A DNA stretch of 64,000 bases from JACQFZ01 sp045810625 (GTDB lineage Bacteria; Pseudomonadota; Gammaproteobacteria; Acidiferrobacterales; Sulfurifustaceae): assembly GCA_045810625.1 (NCBI GenBank), contig JBJMVQ010000041.1, forward strand, positions 1 through 64,000, written 5' to 3'. Below, one piece after another: positions 7,771-15,877 of the stretch. The translations under genes were made by a program, and so were the position numbers. The stretch's first letter is position 1. Every line of letters starts with the position of its first letter. The notes below the pieces were generated by a model, which worked only from the letters and a program-made list of their open reading frames with translations, was not told the DNA's origin and made no database searches.

Positions 7771-10056
7771 TTGCAGCTAGCCGCCATCGCCTTCCTGGCC
7801 GGCATCATGATCGTGCAGCAATTGCCGGTTCTGCCGTCGCTTCTCTGGGCGCTCACGCTGGTGCCGGCGGCGCTCGCCGTCTTGTGGCATCCGCGATGGA
7901 CAATCTTGGTGTTCCTCGTTGCCGGCTTTGCCTGGGCGTGCTTTCGCGCCGATCTGATTCTTCGCGAGCGGTTGCCCGCGGAGCTCGAAGGCCGCGACGT
8001 CATCGTTGAAGGCACGATCGCCGAGCTGCCCGAGCCGACCGAATACGGCGTGCGTTTCGTGCTCGACGTCGAGCGCGCTTCGTCGGACAGCGCGCCGGTC
8101 ACCGTCACGTCGCGCCTGCGTCTAACCGCGCACGAGCTGCGGCCGCGCGCCGGCGAGCGCTGGCGCTTCACGGTGCGGCTCAAACGCCCGCATGGTTTGC
8201 AGAACCCGGGTGGTTTCGACTACGAGGCGTTTCTATTCCGCGAGCACATCCGCGCGACCGGTTACGTGCGTGACGAAGACGAAGCGGTTCGCCTCGGTGA
8301 GAGTGGCGGTCTTTATCGGATGAATCAATGGCGTCAAACGCTCGGTGACCGCATGCGCTCGGTAATGCCGGCGCTCGCGCAATCGGAGCTCATCGTCGCG
8401 CTCGCAAACGGCGACAGCGGCGGCATTACCGACGCGCAGTGGGAGACGTTGCGGGCGACGGGAACTTTGCATCTCGTCGCGATTTCCGGCTTGCACATCA
8501 CGCTCGTCGCGGGTGTCGTTTACTGGTTGGTGCGCTTGCTGTGGTCGCTGCCCGGCTTTACCGTGCTGTGGTTGCCGGCTCAACTTGCGGCCGCCGTCGG
8601 CGGGTTGATTGCCGCGATTTTTTACGCCGCGCTCGCCGGCTTCGTCGTTCCGACACAGCGCGCGTTGATCATGCTTGCCGTCGCGATGGGTGCCGTGTTG
8701 TTGCGCCGGCGTTTGCCGCCCACGCAACTCCTCGCCGCTGCGCTCCTGCTCGTGCTGCTGCTCGATCCGTTCGCAGCCATGGCGCCCGGCTTCTGGCTGT
8801 CATACGCCGCCGTCGCCGTGATCGTTTACGTCATGCATGGGCGGCCGGGCGTCGTTCCTTGGTATCGCAAATGGGGATATCTGCAGTGGGCCATTGCTGT
8901 CGGCATGCTTCCGCTCACGCTGTGGTTGTTCCAGCGCGTTTCGCTTGCGGCGCCAATTGCCAATCTGCTCGCGGTTCCGGTATTCGATCTGCTCGCGGTG
9001 CCGCTGACGCTTGTCGGCGCTTTTTGTGTGAGTGTCGGCATCGACTCCGTCGCCGCGTGGATGTTTGGCGCCGCCGACGGGCTGCTCGGCTGGCTCTGGC
9101 AGGCGCTCGAATTTCTCGCGACCCTGGAACACGTGCAGTGGATTCAGCATCGTCCGCCGCTCTGGGCGCTCGTGTGCGGACTGGTCGGCGTCGCGCTCCT
9201 GCTCGCGCCGCGTGGTTGGCCGGCGCGCGTCGTGGGCGTCATCTGGTTGCTGCCGATGTTCCTTATACGCCCCGTAGGTCCGGCGGGGGGCGACGTATGG
9301 TTCACGCTACTCGACGTAGGGCAGGGGCTCGCGGCAGTGGTGCGAACAGAAGCGCACACGCTGGTCTTCGACACGGGTGCGCGCTGGAGCGCGCGTTCGG
9401 ACGCGGGCCGTGGGGTGGTCGTACCGTATTTGCGCGCGTATGGGATCGAGCGCGTCGACACGCTGCTCGTCAGCCACGGCGACAACGATCACGCCGGCGG
9501 CGCAACGTCGGTCGTGCGCGCGTTCGCGGTGGGTCGCACACTCACTGGAACGACGAAGGTCGCGGGGGAGCCTTGCCGCGCCGGTTTGCGCTGGCGCTGG
9601 GACGGCGTCGAATTCGCCGTGCTGAATCCAGATGGCGAGCCGGGCAAACACAATGACGCGTCGTGTGTGTTACGGGTGCGGGGCGCACACGGAACGATTC
9701 TGCTGCCGGCCGATATCGAAAAGAAGGCCGAGCGGCGTCTCATCGAGCGCGAAGGAAGCAAAGGCCTCGCGGCCGACATTCTGGTTGCTCCACATCATGG
9801 CAGCCGGACGTCGTCCACTCCCGGGTTCCTCGACGCCGTGCATCCGCGATATGTGGCATTCCCCGTCGGTTACCGCAACCGTTATCGCCATCCGCACCCG
9901 CTGGTGCTCGAGCGTTATCGCGGGACCGACGCGCGGCTGCTCGATTCGCCGTCGGCCGGCGCGATCGAGTTCCAGTTGACCAGCGCCGGTATCGCGACGT
10001 CCCGCTACCGCGAACAGCATCGACGCTACTGGTTCGCCGACGCGTCGCCGCCTTGA
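7771..10056 (+). CDS. comEC: ComEC/Rec2 DNA uptake channel protein
   Basis: 761 residues. Order of parts: two or three N-terminal helices and an OB-like DUF4131 region (GRDVIVEGTIAELPEPTEYG), a Competence domain with multiple membrane helices (ISGLHITLVAGVVYWLVRLL is its signature), and a C-terminal metallo-beta-lactamase-like domain beginning near residue 510 with DVGQGLAAVV, SHGDNDHAGG and APHHGS. It forms the inner-membrane channel for transforming single-stranded DNA. The start is TTG at 7771, chosen because it keeps the first helix and the conserved LAFLAG-like opening. In related genomes a DUF2062 gene often sits between lolD and comEC; here the VWA/ECF group is there instead. Confidence 0.9.
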   Translation: MQLAAIAFLAGIMIVQQLPVLPSLLWALTLVPAALAVLWHPRWTILVFLVAGFAWACFRADLILRERLPAELEGRDVIVEGTIAELPEPTEYGVRFVLDVERASSDSAPVTVTSRLRLTAHELRPRAGERWRFTVRLKRPHGLQNPGGFDYEAFLFREHIRATGYVRDEDEAVRLGESGGLYRMNQWRQTLGDRMRSVMPALAQSELIVALANGDSGGITDAQWETLRATGTLHLVAISGLHITLVAGVVYWLVRLLWSLPGFTVLWLPAQLAAAVGGLIAAIFYAALAGFVVPTQRALIMLAVAMGAVLLRRRLPPTQLLAAALLLVLLLDPFAAMAPGFWLSYAAVAVIVYVMHGRPGVVPWYRKWGYLQWAIAVGMLPLTLWLFQRVSLAAPIANLLAVPVFDLLAVPLTLVGAFCVSVGIDSVAAWMFGAADGLLGWLWQALEFLATLEHVQWIQHRPPLWALVCGLVGVALLLAPRGWPARVVGVIWLLPMFLIRPVGPAGGDVWFTLLDVGQGLAAVVRTEAHTLVFDTGARWSARSDAGRGVVVPYLRAYGIERVDTLLVSHGDNDHAGGATSVVRAFAVGRTLTGTTKVAGEPCRAGLRWRWDGVEFAVLNPDGEPGKHNDASCVLRVRGAHGTILLPADIEKKAERRLIEREGSKGLAADILVAPHHGSRTSSTPGFLDAVHPRYVAFPVGYRNRYRHPHPLVLERYRGTDARLLDSPSAGAIEFQLTSAGIATSRYREQHRRYWFADASPP

Positions 10057-10080
10057 GCTTTTTCCGCCGTCTGTTAAATT
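10053..10080 (+). promoter_or_regulatory. Possible sigma70 promoter for exbB-exbD-msbA
   Basis: TTGAGC at 10053-10058, a 16-bp spacer and TAAATT at 10075-10080, ending 29 bp before the exbB ATG. The -35 box overlaps the comEC stop codon. Boxes are a fair but not perfect match, so this is a candidate only. Confidence 0.35.
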
Positions 10081-10109
10081 AGCCGCACTTTTTAATCCCC
10101 GGGCGACGC

Positions 10110-10724
10110 ATGTTCGAATTAATCAGGGCCGGCGGTTGGGCGATGTGGCCGCTCATCCTCTGTTCAGTCGCTGCGCTGGCCATCATCGGTGAACGTCTCT
10201 GGTCCCTACAGCGTAAATATATCTGTCCACCGAACCTCGTGCCGCAGGTGCAGCAATGGCTCGCGAACAACGAGCTTGACGCCGCCCGTGTCGAGCTCAT
10301 CCGGCAAAGCTCGCCGCTCGGTCGGGTGATTGCGGCAGGTCTCGTAAATCGCCGGCATGATCGAGAAGTCGTGAAGGAAGCGATCGAAGACGCGGGTCGG
10401 CATACGACGCCCGAGCTCGAACGTTATCTGCGCACGCTCGGCACCATCGCTTCGATCGCGCCGTTCCTCGGCCTGCTCGGGACGGTGCTCGGCATGATCG
10501 ACATGTTCTCCGGGATCGGCAGTCGCGGTGTCGGCGATCCGTCGATCGTCGCAGGCGGCATTTCGCAGGCGCTGATCGCGACCGCGAGCGGTCTGACCGT
10601 GGCGATCCCGAGCGTGATGTTCTACCGCTACTTTCGCGGTAAAGTGAACGAGCTGCTGCTCGACATGGAACAAGAGGCGCTCAAACTGATCGAAATCCTG
10701 CAGGGCGAGCGCGAACGGGCGTGA
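10110..10724 (+). CDS. exbB: MotA/TolQ/ExbB proton channel family protein
   Basis: 204 residues with three membrane segments: about 8-28 (AMWPLILCSVAALAIIGERL), 113-135 (IASIAPFLGLLGTVLGMIDMF) and 155-180 (GISQALIATASGLTVAIPSV). The last two carry the conserved Gly-rich 'PFLGLLGTV.GM' and 'ALI.TA.GL..AIP' motifs of ExbB/TolQ. It uses the proton gradient, with the ExbD-like partner encoded 10 bp downstream, to energise an outer-membrane process. Immediately upstream of msbA this pair is common in gammaproteobacteria; the TonB-type partner is not in the window. Confidence 0.88.
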   Translation: MFELIRAGGWAMWPLILCSVAALAIIGERLWSLQRKYICPPNLVPQVQQWLANNELDAARVELIRQSSPLGRVIAAGLVNRRHDREVVKEAIEDAGRHTTPELERYLRTLGTIASIAPFLGLLGTVLGMIDMFSGIGSRGVGDPSIVAGGISQALIATASGLTVAIPSVMFYRYFRGKVNELLLDMEQEALKLIEILQGERERA

Positions 10725-10734
10725 AGCACCGAAG

Positions 10735-11157
10735 ATGAATTTCCGACCGAGTCCGGACGAAGAGCCCGAGATCAACCTTATTCCCCTGATCGACGTGCTT
10801 CTCATGACGTTGATCTTCCTCATCGTCACCACGAGCTTTTCGAAGGAAGCGCAGCTGCAGGTGCGGCTGCCGGAGGCGGCGTCGGATAGCGCGCCGCAAC
10901 CGACGGCATTGCGCATCACGATTGACGCACGCGGGCAGTACTACATCAACAACCAGCAGCTGCTGAACGCCACCTCCGACGTGTTGCGCAACGCGATGGT
11001 GCGGGAGGCGGGCGCAGACAAGGAGCGACTCATCGTGATCCAAGCAGACGCGAAGACACCGCACGAGGCGGTCGTACGTGTGATGGACGTCGCGCGTCGT
11101 CTCGGCATGACGCACCTCACCTTCGCTACGCAGCAGCCCGCCGAGCCGCGCCCGTGA
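10735..11157 (+). CDS. exbD: ExbD/TolR family protein
   Basis: 140 residues. The N-terminus is EPEINLIPLIDVLLMTLIFL followed by IVTT, the single transmembrane helix with the essential proton-carrying Asp (LIDV). A periplasmic domain of about 95 residues follows, ending with DVARRLGMTHLTFAT. It partners the ExbB-like protein just upstream. The stop overlaps the msbA start (GTGA), so exbB, exbD and msbA are probably one transcript. Confidence 0.88.
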   Translation: MNFRPSPDEEPEINLIPLIDVLLMTLIFLIVTTSFSKEAQLQVRLPEAASDSAPQPTALRITIDARGQYYINNQQLLNATSDVLRNAMVREAGADKERLIVIQADAKTPHEAVVRVMDVARRLGMTHLTFATQQPAEPRP

Positions 11158-12905
11158 GCGCGAACGACCGGCACCCGACGTTTCGTTCCGACCTCGCGCT
11201 CTACCGGCGCATACTGGCCTATGCCTGGCCGTACAAGTGGGTGGCGTTCGCCGCGGTCGTCGGCATGCTGATCCTGTCGGGCACGTCCGCAAGCTTCTCG
11301 GCGCTCATGAAGCCGCTGGTCGATGAGGCGCTCGTCGCGCGCAAGCGGGAGACCATCGAGCTGATGCCGCTCGCGATCGTCGGCATATTCATCATCCGGG
11401 CGCTCGGCAACTTCCTCGCGACGTACGGAAACGCGTGGGTGGGCCGGCGCGTCACCTTCGACCTGCGCCAGGCGATGTTCGCGCGATTGTTGCGTCTGCC
11501 GAGTTCCTATTACGACACCCACGCTTCGGGCACGCTGATCTCGAAGCTCATCTTCGACGTCGAGCAGATCGGCGGAGCGATGACGGAAGCGACGATTACG
11601 CTGATCCGCGATGGCATGACCGTGGTTCTGCTCGTCGGGCTGATGCTGTATCACAACTGGAAGCTTACCGTACTGTTCGGCGTGATGATCCCGGCGTCGT
11701 CTTATGTGATGCGCGCCATGAACCGGCGCTTTCGCAAGGCCGTTACCGAGGTCCAGGCAAGCGTCGGCGAAATCTCGCAAGTTGCACAGGAAGCGACGGC
11801 GGGTCATCGCATCGTGAAGGCGTTCAACGCTCACGATGCAGAGGCCGGCGTGTTTCGCCGCGCGAGCGAGTACAACCGCAAGCAGGTGCTGAAGCGGGCG
11901 GCGGTGTCGTCGATCGGTGTGAGCATCCTGCAAGTCCTCGCGTCCATCGCATTTGCGCTGGTGATCTACGTTGCCTTCCACATCGGCATGACCGCCGGCG
12001 AGTTCACCTCATATATCTCGGCGGTCGTGCTGCTGATGGCGCCGACCAAGGGGCTCGCGCGCATCAACGAAATCCTGCAGCAGGCGTTTGCGGCGGCGCA
12101 GAGCGTGTTCGGCTTGATCGACCAGTTGCCCGAAGAAGACAGCGGTACGGTGCAACTGGGGCAGGTGCGCGGGCGCGTCGAGTACCGAAACGTGTGTTTC
12201 CAATACGTGAGCGCGGACATGCCGGCGCTCGTCGATGTCGATTTCGTCGTCGAGCCGGGCCAGACGGTTGCGCTCGTCGGCGCATCGGGCAGCGGCAAGA
12301 CGACCATCGCGAATCTGCTCCCGCGCTTCTATCGCGTGACGAAAGGGGAAATCTGCATCGACGGTGTGAACGTGAACGACTTCACGCTCGCGAATCTGCG
12401 CTCGCACATCGCGATCGTCGGACAGGAAACGATGCTGTTCGACGACAGCATTCGCAACAACATCACGTACGGGAGCGCGGATGATGTCGACGAGCTGCGC
12501 CTCGAAGAGGCGGCGGCATCGGCTTACGTGTACGAGTTTGCCCGCCGCTTGCCGGGTGGGCTCGATGCGCGCGTCGGCGAGCGTGGCAGCCGCTTGTCGG
12601 GCGGACAGCGCCAGCGGATCGCGATCGCACGGGCGCTGTACAAGAATGCGCCGATTCTGATTCTCGACGAAGCGACCTCCGCGCTCGATACCGAATCCGA
12701 GCGCTATGTGCAGGAAGCAATGCAGAAGCTGCGCGAGAACCGCACGACGCTCGTCATCGCGCATCGGCTTTCGACCGTCGAGCACGCCGATCGTATCGTC
12801 GTGCTTTCCCGCGGGCGCATCGTCGAGACGGGCACGCATGAGCAGCTGCTCGTGCGCAACGGCGTCTACGCCGGTCTGTATCGGCAGCAGTTCGCCGAAG
12901 CGTGA
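11154..12905 (+). CDS. msbA: Lipid A export ATP-binding/permease MsbA
   Basis: 583 residues, standard MsbA length. The N-terminal half has six membrane helices; the C-terminal half is the nucleotide-binding domain with Walker A GASGSGKTTIANLL, signature LSGGQRQRIAIARAL, Walker B ILILDEATSALD and switch AHRLSTVEHAD. It flips lipid A-core across the inner membrane as a homodimer. GTG start at 11154 overlaps the exbD stop. lpxK follows 94 bp downstream, the normal msbA-lpxK partnership in lipid A assembly. Confidence 0.93.
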   Translation: MSANDRHPTFRSDLALYRRILAYAWPYKWVAFAAVVGMLILSGTSASFSALMKPLVDEALVARKRETIELMPLAIVGIFIIRALGNFLATYGNAWVGRRVTFDLRQAMFARLLRLPSSYYDTHASGTLISKLIFDVEQIGGAMTEATITLIRDGMTVVLLVGLMLYHNWKLTVLFGVMIPASSYVMRAMNRRFRKAVTEVQASVGEISQVAQEATAGHRIVKAFNAHDAEAGVFRRASEYNRKQVLKRAAVSSIGVSILQVLASIAFALVIYVAFHIGMTAGEFTSYISAVVLLMAPTKGLARINEILQQAFAAAQSVFGLIDQLPEEDSGTVQLGQVRGRVEYRNVCFQYVSADMPALVDVDFVVEPGQTVALVGASGSGKTTIANLLPRFYRVTKGEICIDGVNVNDFTLANLRSHIAIVGQETMLFDDSIRNNITYGSADDVDELRLEEAAASAYVYEFARRLPGGLDARVGERGSRLSGGQRQRIAIARALYKNAPILILDEATSALDTESERYVQEAMQKLRENRTTLVIAHRLSTVEHADRIVVLSRGRIVETGTHEQLLVRNGVYAGLYRQQFAEA

Positions 12906-12999
12906 GCAGTCAACAATAACATCGAGCCGTCGGCGCCGCGCGCCGTCGAAAGCAAGGCGGGATATTCCACCGTCGGCGCGAGCGCTTCAGAGCGAGAGC

Positions 13000-13992
13000 A
13001 TGGCTGACTTCGCACGCTGGATAGAGCGTGAGTGGCAAACGGATGGCGTGGTGAGCCGTCTGCTCGCGCCGCTCGCCTGGCTGTACGGCGGCGCGGTCAC
13101 GCTGAACCGTCATCTCTATCGCGCCGGTTGGCGGCGCTCTATCGCATTTCCAGTTCCCGTCGTGGTCGTCGGCAACGTTACCGTTGGCGGCACCGGCAAG
13201 ACGCCGCTCGTGCTGTGGGTTGTACGCTATTTGCGCGAGCGCGGCTGGCGGCCGGGCATCGTTACCCGTGGATACGGCGGCGACGCGCGTGCGTGGCCGC
13301 AACACGTTCGCGCCGATTCCGATCCATCGCTCGTCGGTGACGAGCCGGTGCTGCTCGCGCGACGTTCCAGTGCGCCGGTGATCGCGGATCCGGACCGGCC
13401 GCGGGCCGTCCGTGAATTGCTGAAGCACGGCTGCAATGTGGTCGTGAGCGACGACGGGTTGCAGCATTACCGGCTGCGGCGTGACGTCGAGATTGCGGTT
13501 ATCGATGCGAGCCGCGGTCTCGGCAACGGCCGGTGCTTGCCGGCTGGCCCTCTGCGCGAGCCGGCCGTGCGTCTGCGACAGGTCGACGCGCGCGTCAGGC
13601 AGGGGGGCGGGAACGGCGATGCCTGGCCGATGCGCCTCGTGCCGCTCGAGTTTCGGCAGGTTCAACCGCCTCATCGTGCCGCGCCGCTCGCTGCGTTCCG
13701 CGGCCGAACCGTACACGCCGCGGCGGGCATCGGCCATCCGCCGCGTTTTTTCGGGACGCTGCGAGGCCTCGGCGTCGGCGTAATCGAGCATGCGTTCCCG
13801 GATCACTATCGTTTTCAACGCGCGGATTTGCCGTTTGCCGACGGCCGCGATGTCATCATGACGGAAAAAGATGCGGTAAAATGCGAGCGCTTCGCCGCCG
13901 ATCATTGGTGGTATCTCGCCGTCGAAGCGGATCTCGATCCCGCGTTCGGCGACTGGTTACTCGCCCGATTAGGAAAGCCTGCCGATGGATAG
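13000..13992 (+). CDS. lpxK: Tetraacyldisaccharide 4'-kinase LpxK
   Basis: 330 residues from ATG 13000, chosen over upstream in-frame codons because it gives the usual N-terminus (a short helix, then LAPLAWLYGGAVTLNRHLYR). The P-loop is VGNVTVGGTGKTPLV at about residues 57-71; the family block VTRGYGGD and DDGLQHYRLRRDVEI follow. It phosphorylates the 4' position of the lipid A precursor at the inner membrane. The end overlaps the Trm112-like gene by 8 bp. Confidence 0.92.
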   Translation: MADFARWIEREWQTDGVVSRLLAPLAWLYGGAVTLNRHLYRAGWRRSIAFPVPVVVVGNVTVGGTGKTPLVLWVVRYLRERGWRPGIVTRGYGGDARAWPQHVRADSDPSLVGDEPVLLARRSSAPVIADPDRPRAVRELLKHGCNVVVSDDGLQHYRLRRDVEIAVIDASRGLGNGRCLPAGPLREPAVRLRQVDARVRQGGGNGDAWPMRLVPLEFRQVQPPHRAAPLAAFRGRTVHAAAGIGHPPRFFGTLRGLGVGVIEHAFPDHYRFQRADLPFADGRDVIMTEKDAVKCERFAADHWWYLAVEADLDPAFGDWLLARLGKPADG

Positions 13993-14167
13993 AAAATTGC
14001 TCGACATACTCGTTTGTCCGATCTGCAAGGGCACGCTGCGATACGACAAGGCAAAATCCGAGCTCGTGTGCCGCGCCGACCGTCTGGCGTTTCCCATCCG
14101 CGACGACATTCCGGTCATGCTGGAAGAGGAGGCGCGGCAGGTGCCGGAAGAGGAGTTGCCGAAATAG
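13985..14167 (+). CDS. Trm112 family protein (YcaR-like)
   Basis: 60 residues with one CPIC knuckle (LLDILVCPICKGTLRY) and the conserved end of the family (ADRLAFPIRDDIPVMLEEEAR). The second cysteine knuckle common in Trm112 proteins is reduced to a single Cys (LVCRAD). Bacterial members are small and poorly understood; eukaryotic Trm112 activates methyltransferases. Its position between lpxK and kdsB is conserved in gammaproteobacteria. It starts inside the end of lpxK, implying coupling. Confidence 0.88.
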   Translation: MDRKLLDILVCPICKGTLRYDKAKSELVCRADRLAFPIRDDIPVMLEEEARQVPEEELPK

Positions 14168-14180
14168 GCGGCCCGATCTA

Positions 14181-14927
14181 ATGCACGTCATCATTCCCGC
14201 GCGCTACCAATCCACGCGACTGCCCGGCAAGCCGCTCGCCGACGTGGCGGGCAAGACGCTGCTCGAGCGCGTGTACGAACGCGCGCGCGCGAGCGGCGCC
14301 GACCACATTACCATCGCGACGGACGATGATCGCATCCGCGCCGTGGCCGAGAGCTTCGGCGCGGATATTTGCATGACCGCATCGGCGCATCCGTCGGGCA
14401 CGGATCGCATCGGCGAAGTGATCGCGAAACGCGGGATCGGTGCCGAGGAAATCGTGGTGAATCTTCAAGGCGACGAGCCGCTGATGCCGCCGGCGTTGCT
14501 TCGCGAAGTGGCGGAAACGCTCGCGCGCCAGCCCCGCGCCGTGATGGCGACCGCCTGTCATCCGATCGCCGATGTCGAAACGCTGACCAACCCGAACGCC
14601 GTCAAAGTGGTGCGCGACGCCGACGGTTACGCGCTCTATTTCAGCCGGGCGCCTATCCCGTGGCCGCGTGCGCACATGAGCGGCGCCGCGCAGACGGCGG
14701 TTGCGGCGCTGCGCCACATCGGGTTGTACGCGTATCGGGCGGGTTTCGTCGCGCGTTACTGCGCGTGGGGTCCGTGTCCGCCGGAGGAAGCGGAACAGCT
14801 CGAACAGTTGCGCGTGCTTTGGCACGGCGAGCGGATCGCGGTTTGTATCGCCGCCGAGGCACCGCCGAACGGCGTCGATACGCCGGAGGATCTCGAGCGC
14901 GTGCGCGCGTACTTCAAAAGGAAGTGA
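14181..14927 (+). CDS. kdsB: 3-deoxy-manno-octulosonate cytidylyltransferase KdsB
   Basis: 248 residues. The start at ATG 14181 gives the classic nucleotidyltransferase opening MHVIIPARYQSTRLPGKPL. Further family blocks are ERARASGADHITIATDDDRI, TDRIGEV, VVNLQGDEPLMPP, YFSRAPIPWPR and HIGLYAYRAGF. It makes CMP-Kdo in the cytoplasm, feeding Kdo transfer to the lipid A precursor made with LpxK. It follows the Trm112-like gene by 13 bp. Confidence 0.94.
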   Translation: MHVIIPARYQSTRLPGKPLADVAGKTLLERVYERARASGADHITIATDDDRIRAVAESFGADICMTASAHPSGTDRIGEVIAKRGIGAEEIVVNLQGDEPLMPPALLREVAETLARQPRAVMATACHPIADVETLTNPNAVKVVRDADGYALYFSRAPIPWPRAHMSGAAQTAVAALRHIGLYAYRAGFVARYCAWGPCPPEEAEQLEQLRVLWHGERIAVCIAAEAPPNGVDTPEDLERVRAYFKRK

Positions 14928-14971
14928 GCGAGAAAATCAGCATGCACGGAACACGGATGCGAACCGATTCG

Positions 14972-15001
14972 GTCGTCAAAGTGCCGTTCGTCTGCATGGG
15001 T
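14972..15001 (+). pseudogene. Possible remnant of the original LMW-PTP 5' end
   Basis: These codons read VVKVPFVCMG, close to the true start of the downstream gene (MVRVLFVCMG); 20 of 27 bases agree over nine codons. Similarity stops at the active-site loop, which here continues EAEISR instead of NICRSP. It lies 44 bp after kdsB, where the phosphatase gene would be expected to begin. I infer a remnant left when about 370 bp was inserted or rearranged; chance similarity is not excluded. Confidence 0.4.
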
Positions 15002-15014
15002 GAGGCGGAGATTT

Positions 15015-15041
15015 CGCGAATGCACTTAACGTGCATTCGCG
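15015..15041. repeat. Perfect palindrome with 11-bp arms
   Basis: CGCGAATGCAC at 15015-15025, loop TTAAC, and the exact complement at 15031-15041. Its right arm is the start of the 22-bp direct repeat described separately. It has no T-run and is not an obvious terminator. Confidence 0.7.
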
Positions 15042-15272
15042 CCGCCGAACGGGCCGCGCAGGATGCGCGAGCCCTGGGTTTCGAGCGAAGCAGGGAAAGC
15101 GCAGCGAAGAAACAGGCGGAGTTTTCGCGAATGTTTGCACTTGCTGTACAGGGACGTACGAATGCCGCGGGCGCAGGGTGCCACACAGGGACGTGTCAAT
15201 GGCGCGGGCGCGCAGGACGCGCGCGGAGCGCCACGCGCAGGAGCGGCGCAACGTGCATTCGCGCCGCCGAAC
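15029..15272. repeat. 22-bp direct repeats bounding a 200-bp segment
   Basis: The 22 bases at 15029-15050 (beginning ACGTGCATTCGCGCC) recur exactly at 15251-15272. Together with the upstream gene remnant this suggests insertion or slippage. No transposase or ORF with family similarity lies between the copies. Confidence 0.7.
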
Positions 15273-15344
15273 GCCGGCACACGGATGTGCGGGCCGGGGT
15301 TGATTCATGTCTCGGAAGCTGCGCCATGGAGCGCTGGTAACAAT

Positions 15345-15827
15345 ATGGTTAGGGTACTGTTCGTTTGCATGGGGAATATCTGCCGGTCTCCGATGGCAGA
15401 GGGCGTATTCCGGAAACTTGTGCACGAGGCCGGGTACGCCGAGCAGATCGAGATCGATTCTGCCGGAACGCATTCGTATCACATCGGGGAAGCGCCGGAC
15501 GAACGCGCGCAGACGGCGGCCGCGCGCCGCGGCATCGATATTACCGGGCTACGAGGACGGCAGGTGGCGGCCGAAGATTTGCGCCGCTTCGATTACGTGC
15601 TGGCGATGGACCACGATAACTACGAGCGCCTGCACGCGCTCTGTCCCGAAGGACACGAGCACAAAGTCCGGCTGTTTCTCGAATACGCGGAACGTTTCCA
15701 CGAGCGGGCCGTGCCCGATCCGTACTACGGCGGGCCGAGCGGATTTGATCGCGTGCTCGACCTCATCGAGGACGCTGCAGAAGGACTGCTGGGAGAAATT
15801 CGGCGACGTCTCGAATCGCCGCGCTGA
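15345..15827 (+). CDS. Low molecular weight protein-tyrosine phosphatase
   Basis: 160 residues starting MVRVLFVCMGNICRSPMAEG, which carries the CX5R-S active site at the N-terminus. The general-acid Asp is in VPDPYYGG near residue 125, and DLRRFDYVLAMDHDN is the family's middle block. It hydrolyses phosphotyrosine; in bacteria members often act with polysaccharide export kinases, but none is nearby. The ATG at 15345 is set by alignment to the family. The gene is convergent with rne. Confidence 0.9.
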   Translation: MVRVLFVCMGNICRSPMAEGVFRKLVHEAGYAEQIEIDSAGTHSYHIGEAPDERAQTAAARRGIDITGLRGRQVAAEDLRRFDYVLAMDHDNYERLHALCPEGHEHKVRLFLEYAERFHERAVPDPYYGGPSGFDRVLDLIEDAAEGLLGEIRRRLESPR

Positions 15828-15837
15828 GTGACTGCAA

Positions 15838-15867
15838 GCCACGGATCGCGTGAGCGCGATCCGTGGC
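15838..15867. terminator. Hairpin between convergent LMW-PTP gene and rne
   Basis: A perfect 13-bp stem (arms 15838-15850 and 15855-15867) with loop TGAG in the 50-bp spacer between two convergent genes. It lacks a T-run on either side, so it may be a weak or Rho-assisted bidirectional stop, or an mRNA 3'-end stabiliser. Confidence 0.6.
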
Positions 15868-15877
15868 GGCGGAAAGC

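Larger units (their letters stand above)
14928..15344. other. Disrupted spacer between kdsB and the LMW-PTP gene
   Basis: A 417-bp stretch where related genomes usually have almost none. It holds, in order, a piece resembling the first codons of the downstream phosphatase gene (14972-15001), a perfect palindrome (15015-15041), one copy of a 22-bp direct repeat (15029-15050), and an irregular region with short motifs such as CAGGGACGT, then the second direct-repeat copy (15251-15272). An in-frame open stretch from 15063 runs into the phosphatase but has the composition of non-coding repeat DNA. Confidence 0.6.

Noticed and set aside
12706..13992. Extended lpxK frame starting inside msbA
   Set aside because: Arg/Ser-rich translation of msbA in another frame; ATG 13000 gives the normal LpxK length.
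13533..14180. N-terminal extension of KdsB through lpxK and the Trm112-like gene
   Set aside because: It is out-of-frame reading of two real genes; ATG 14181 starts the conserved domain exactly.
15063..15344. In-frame N-terminal extension of the LMW-PTP
   Set aside because: 94 codons of repeat-like composition upstream of the conserved start MVRVLFVCMG; no family member has it.
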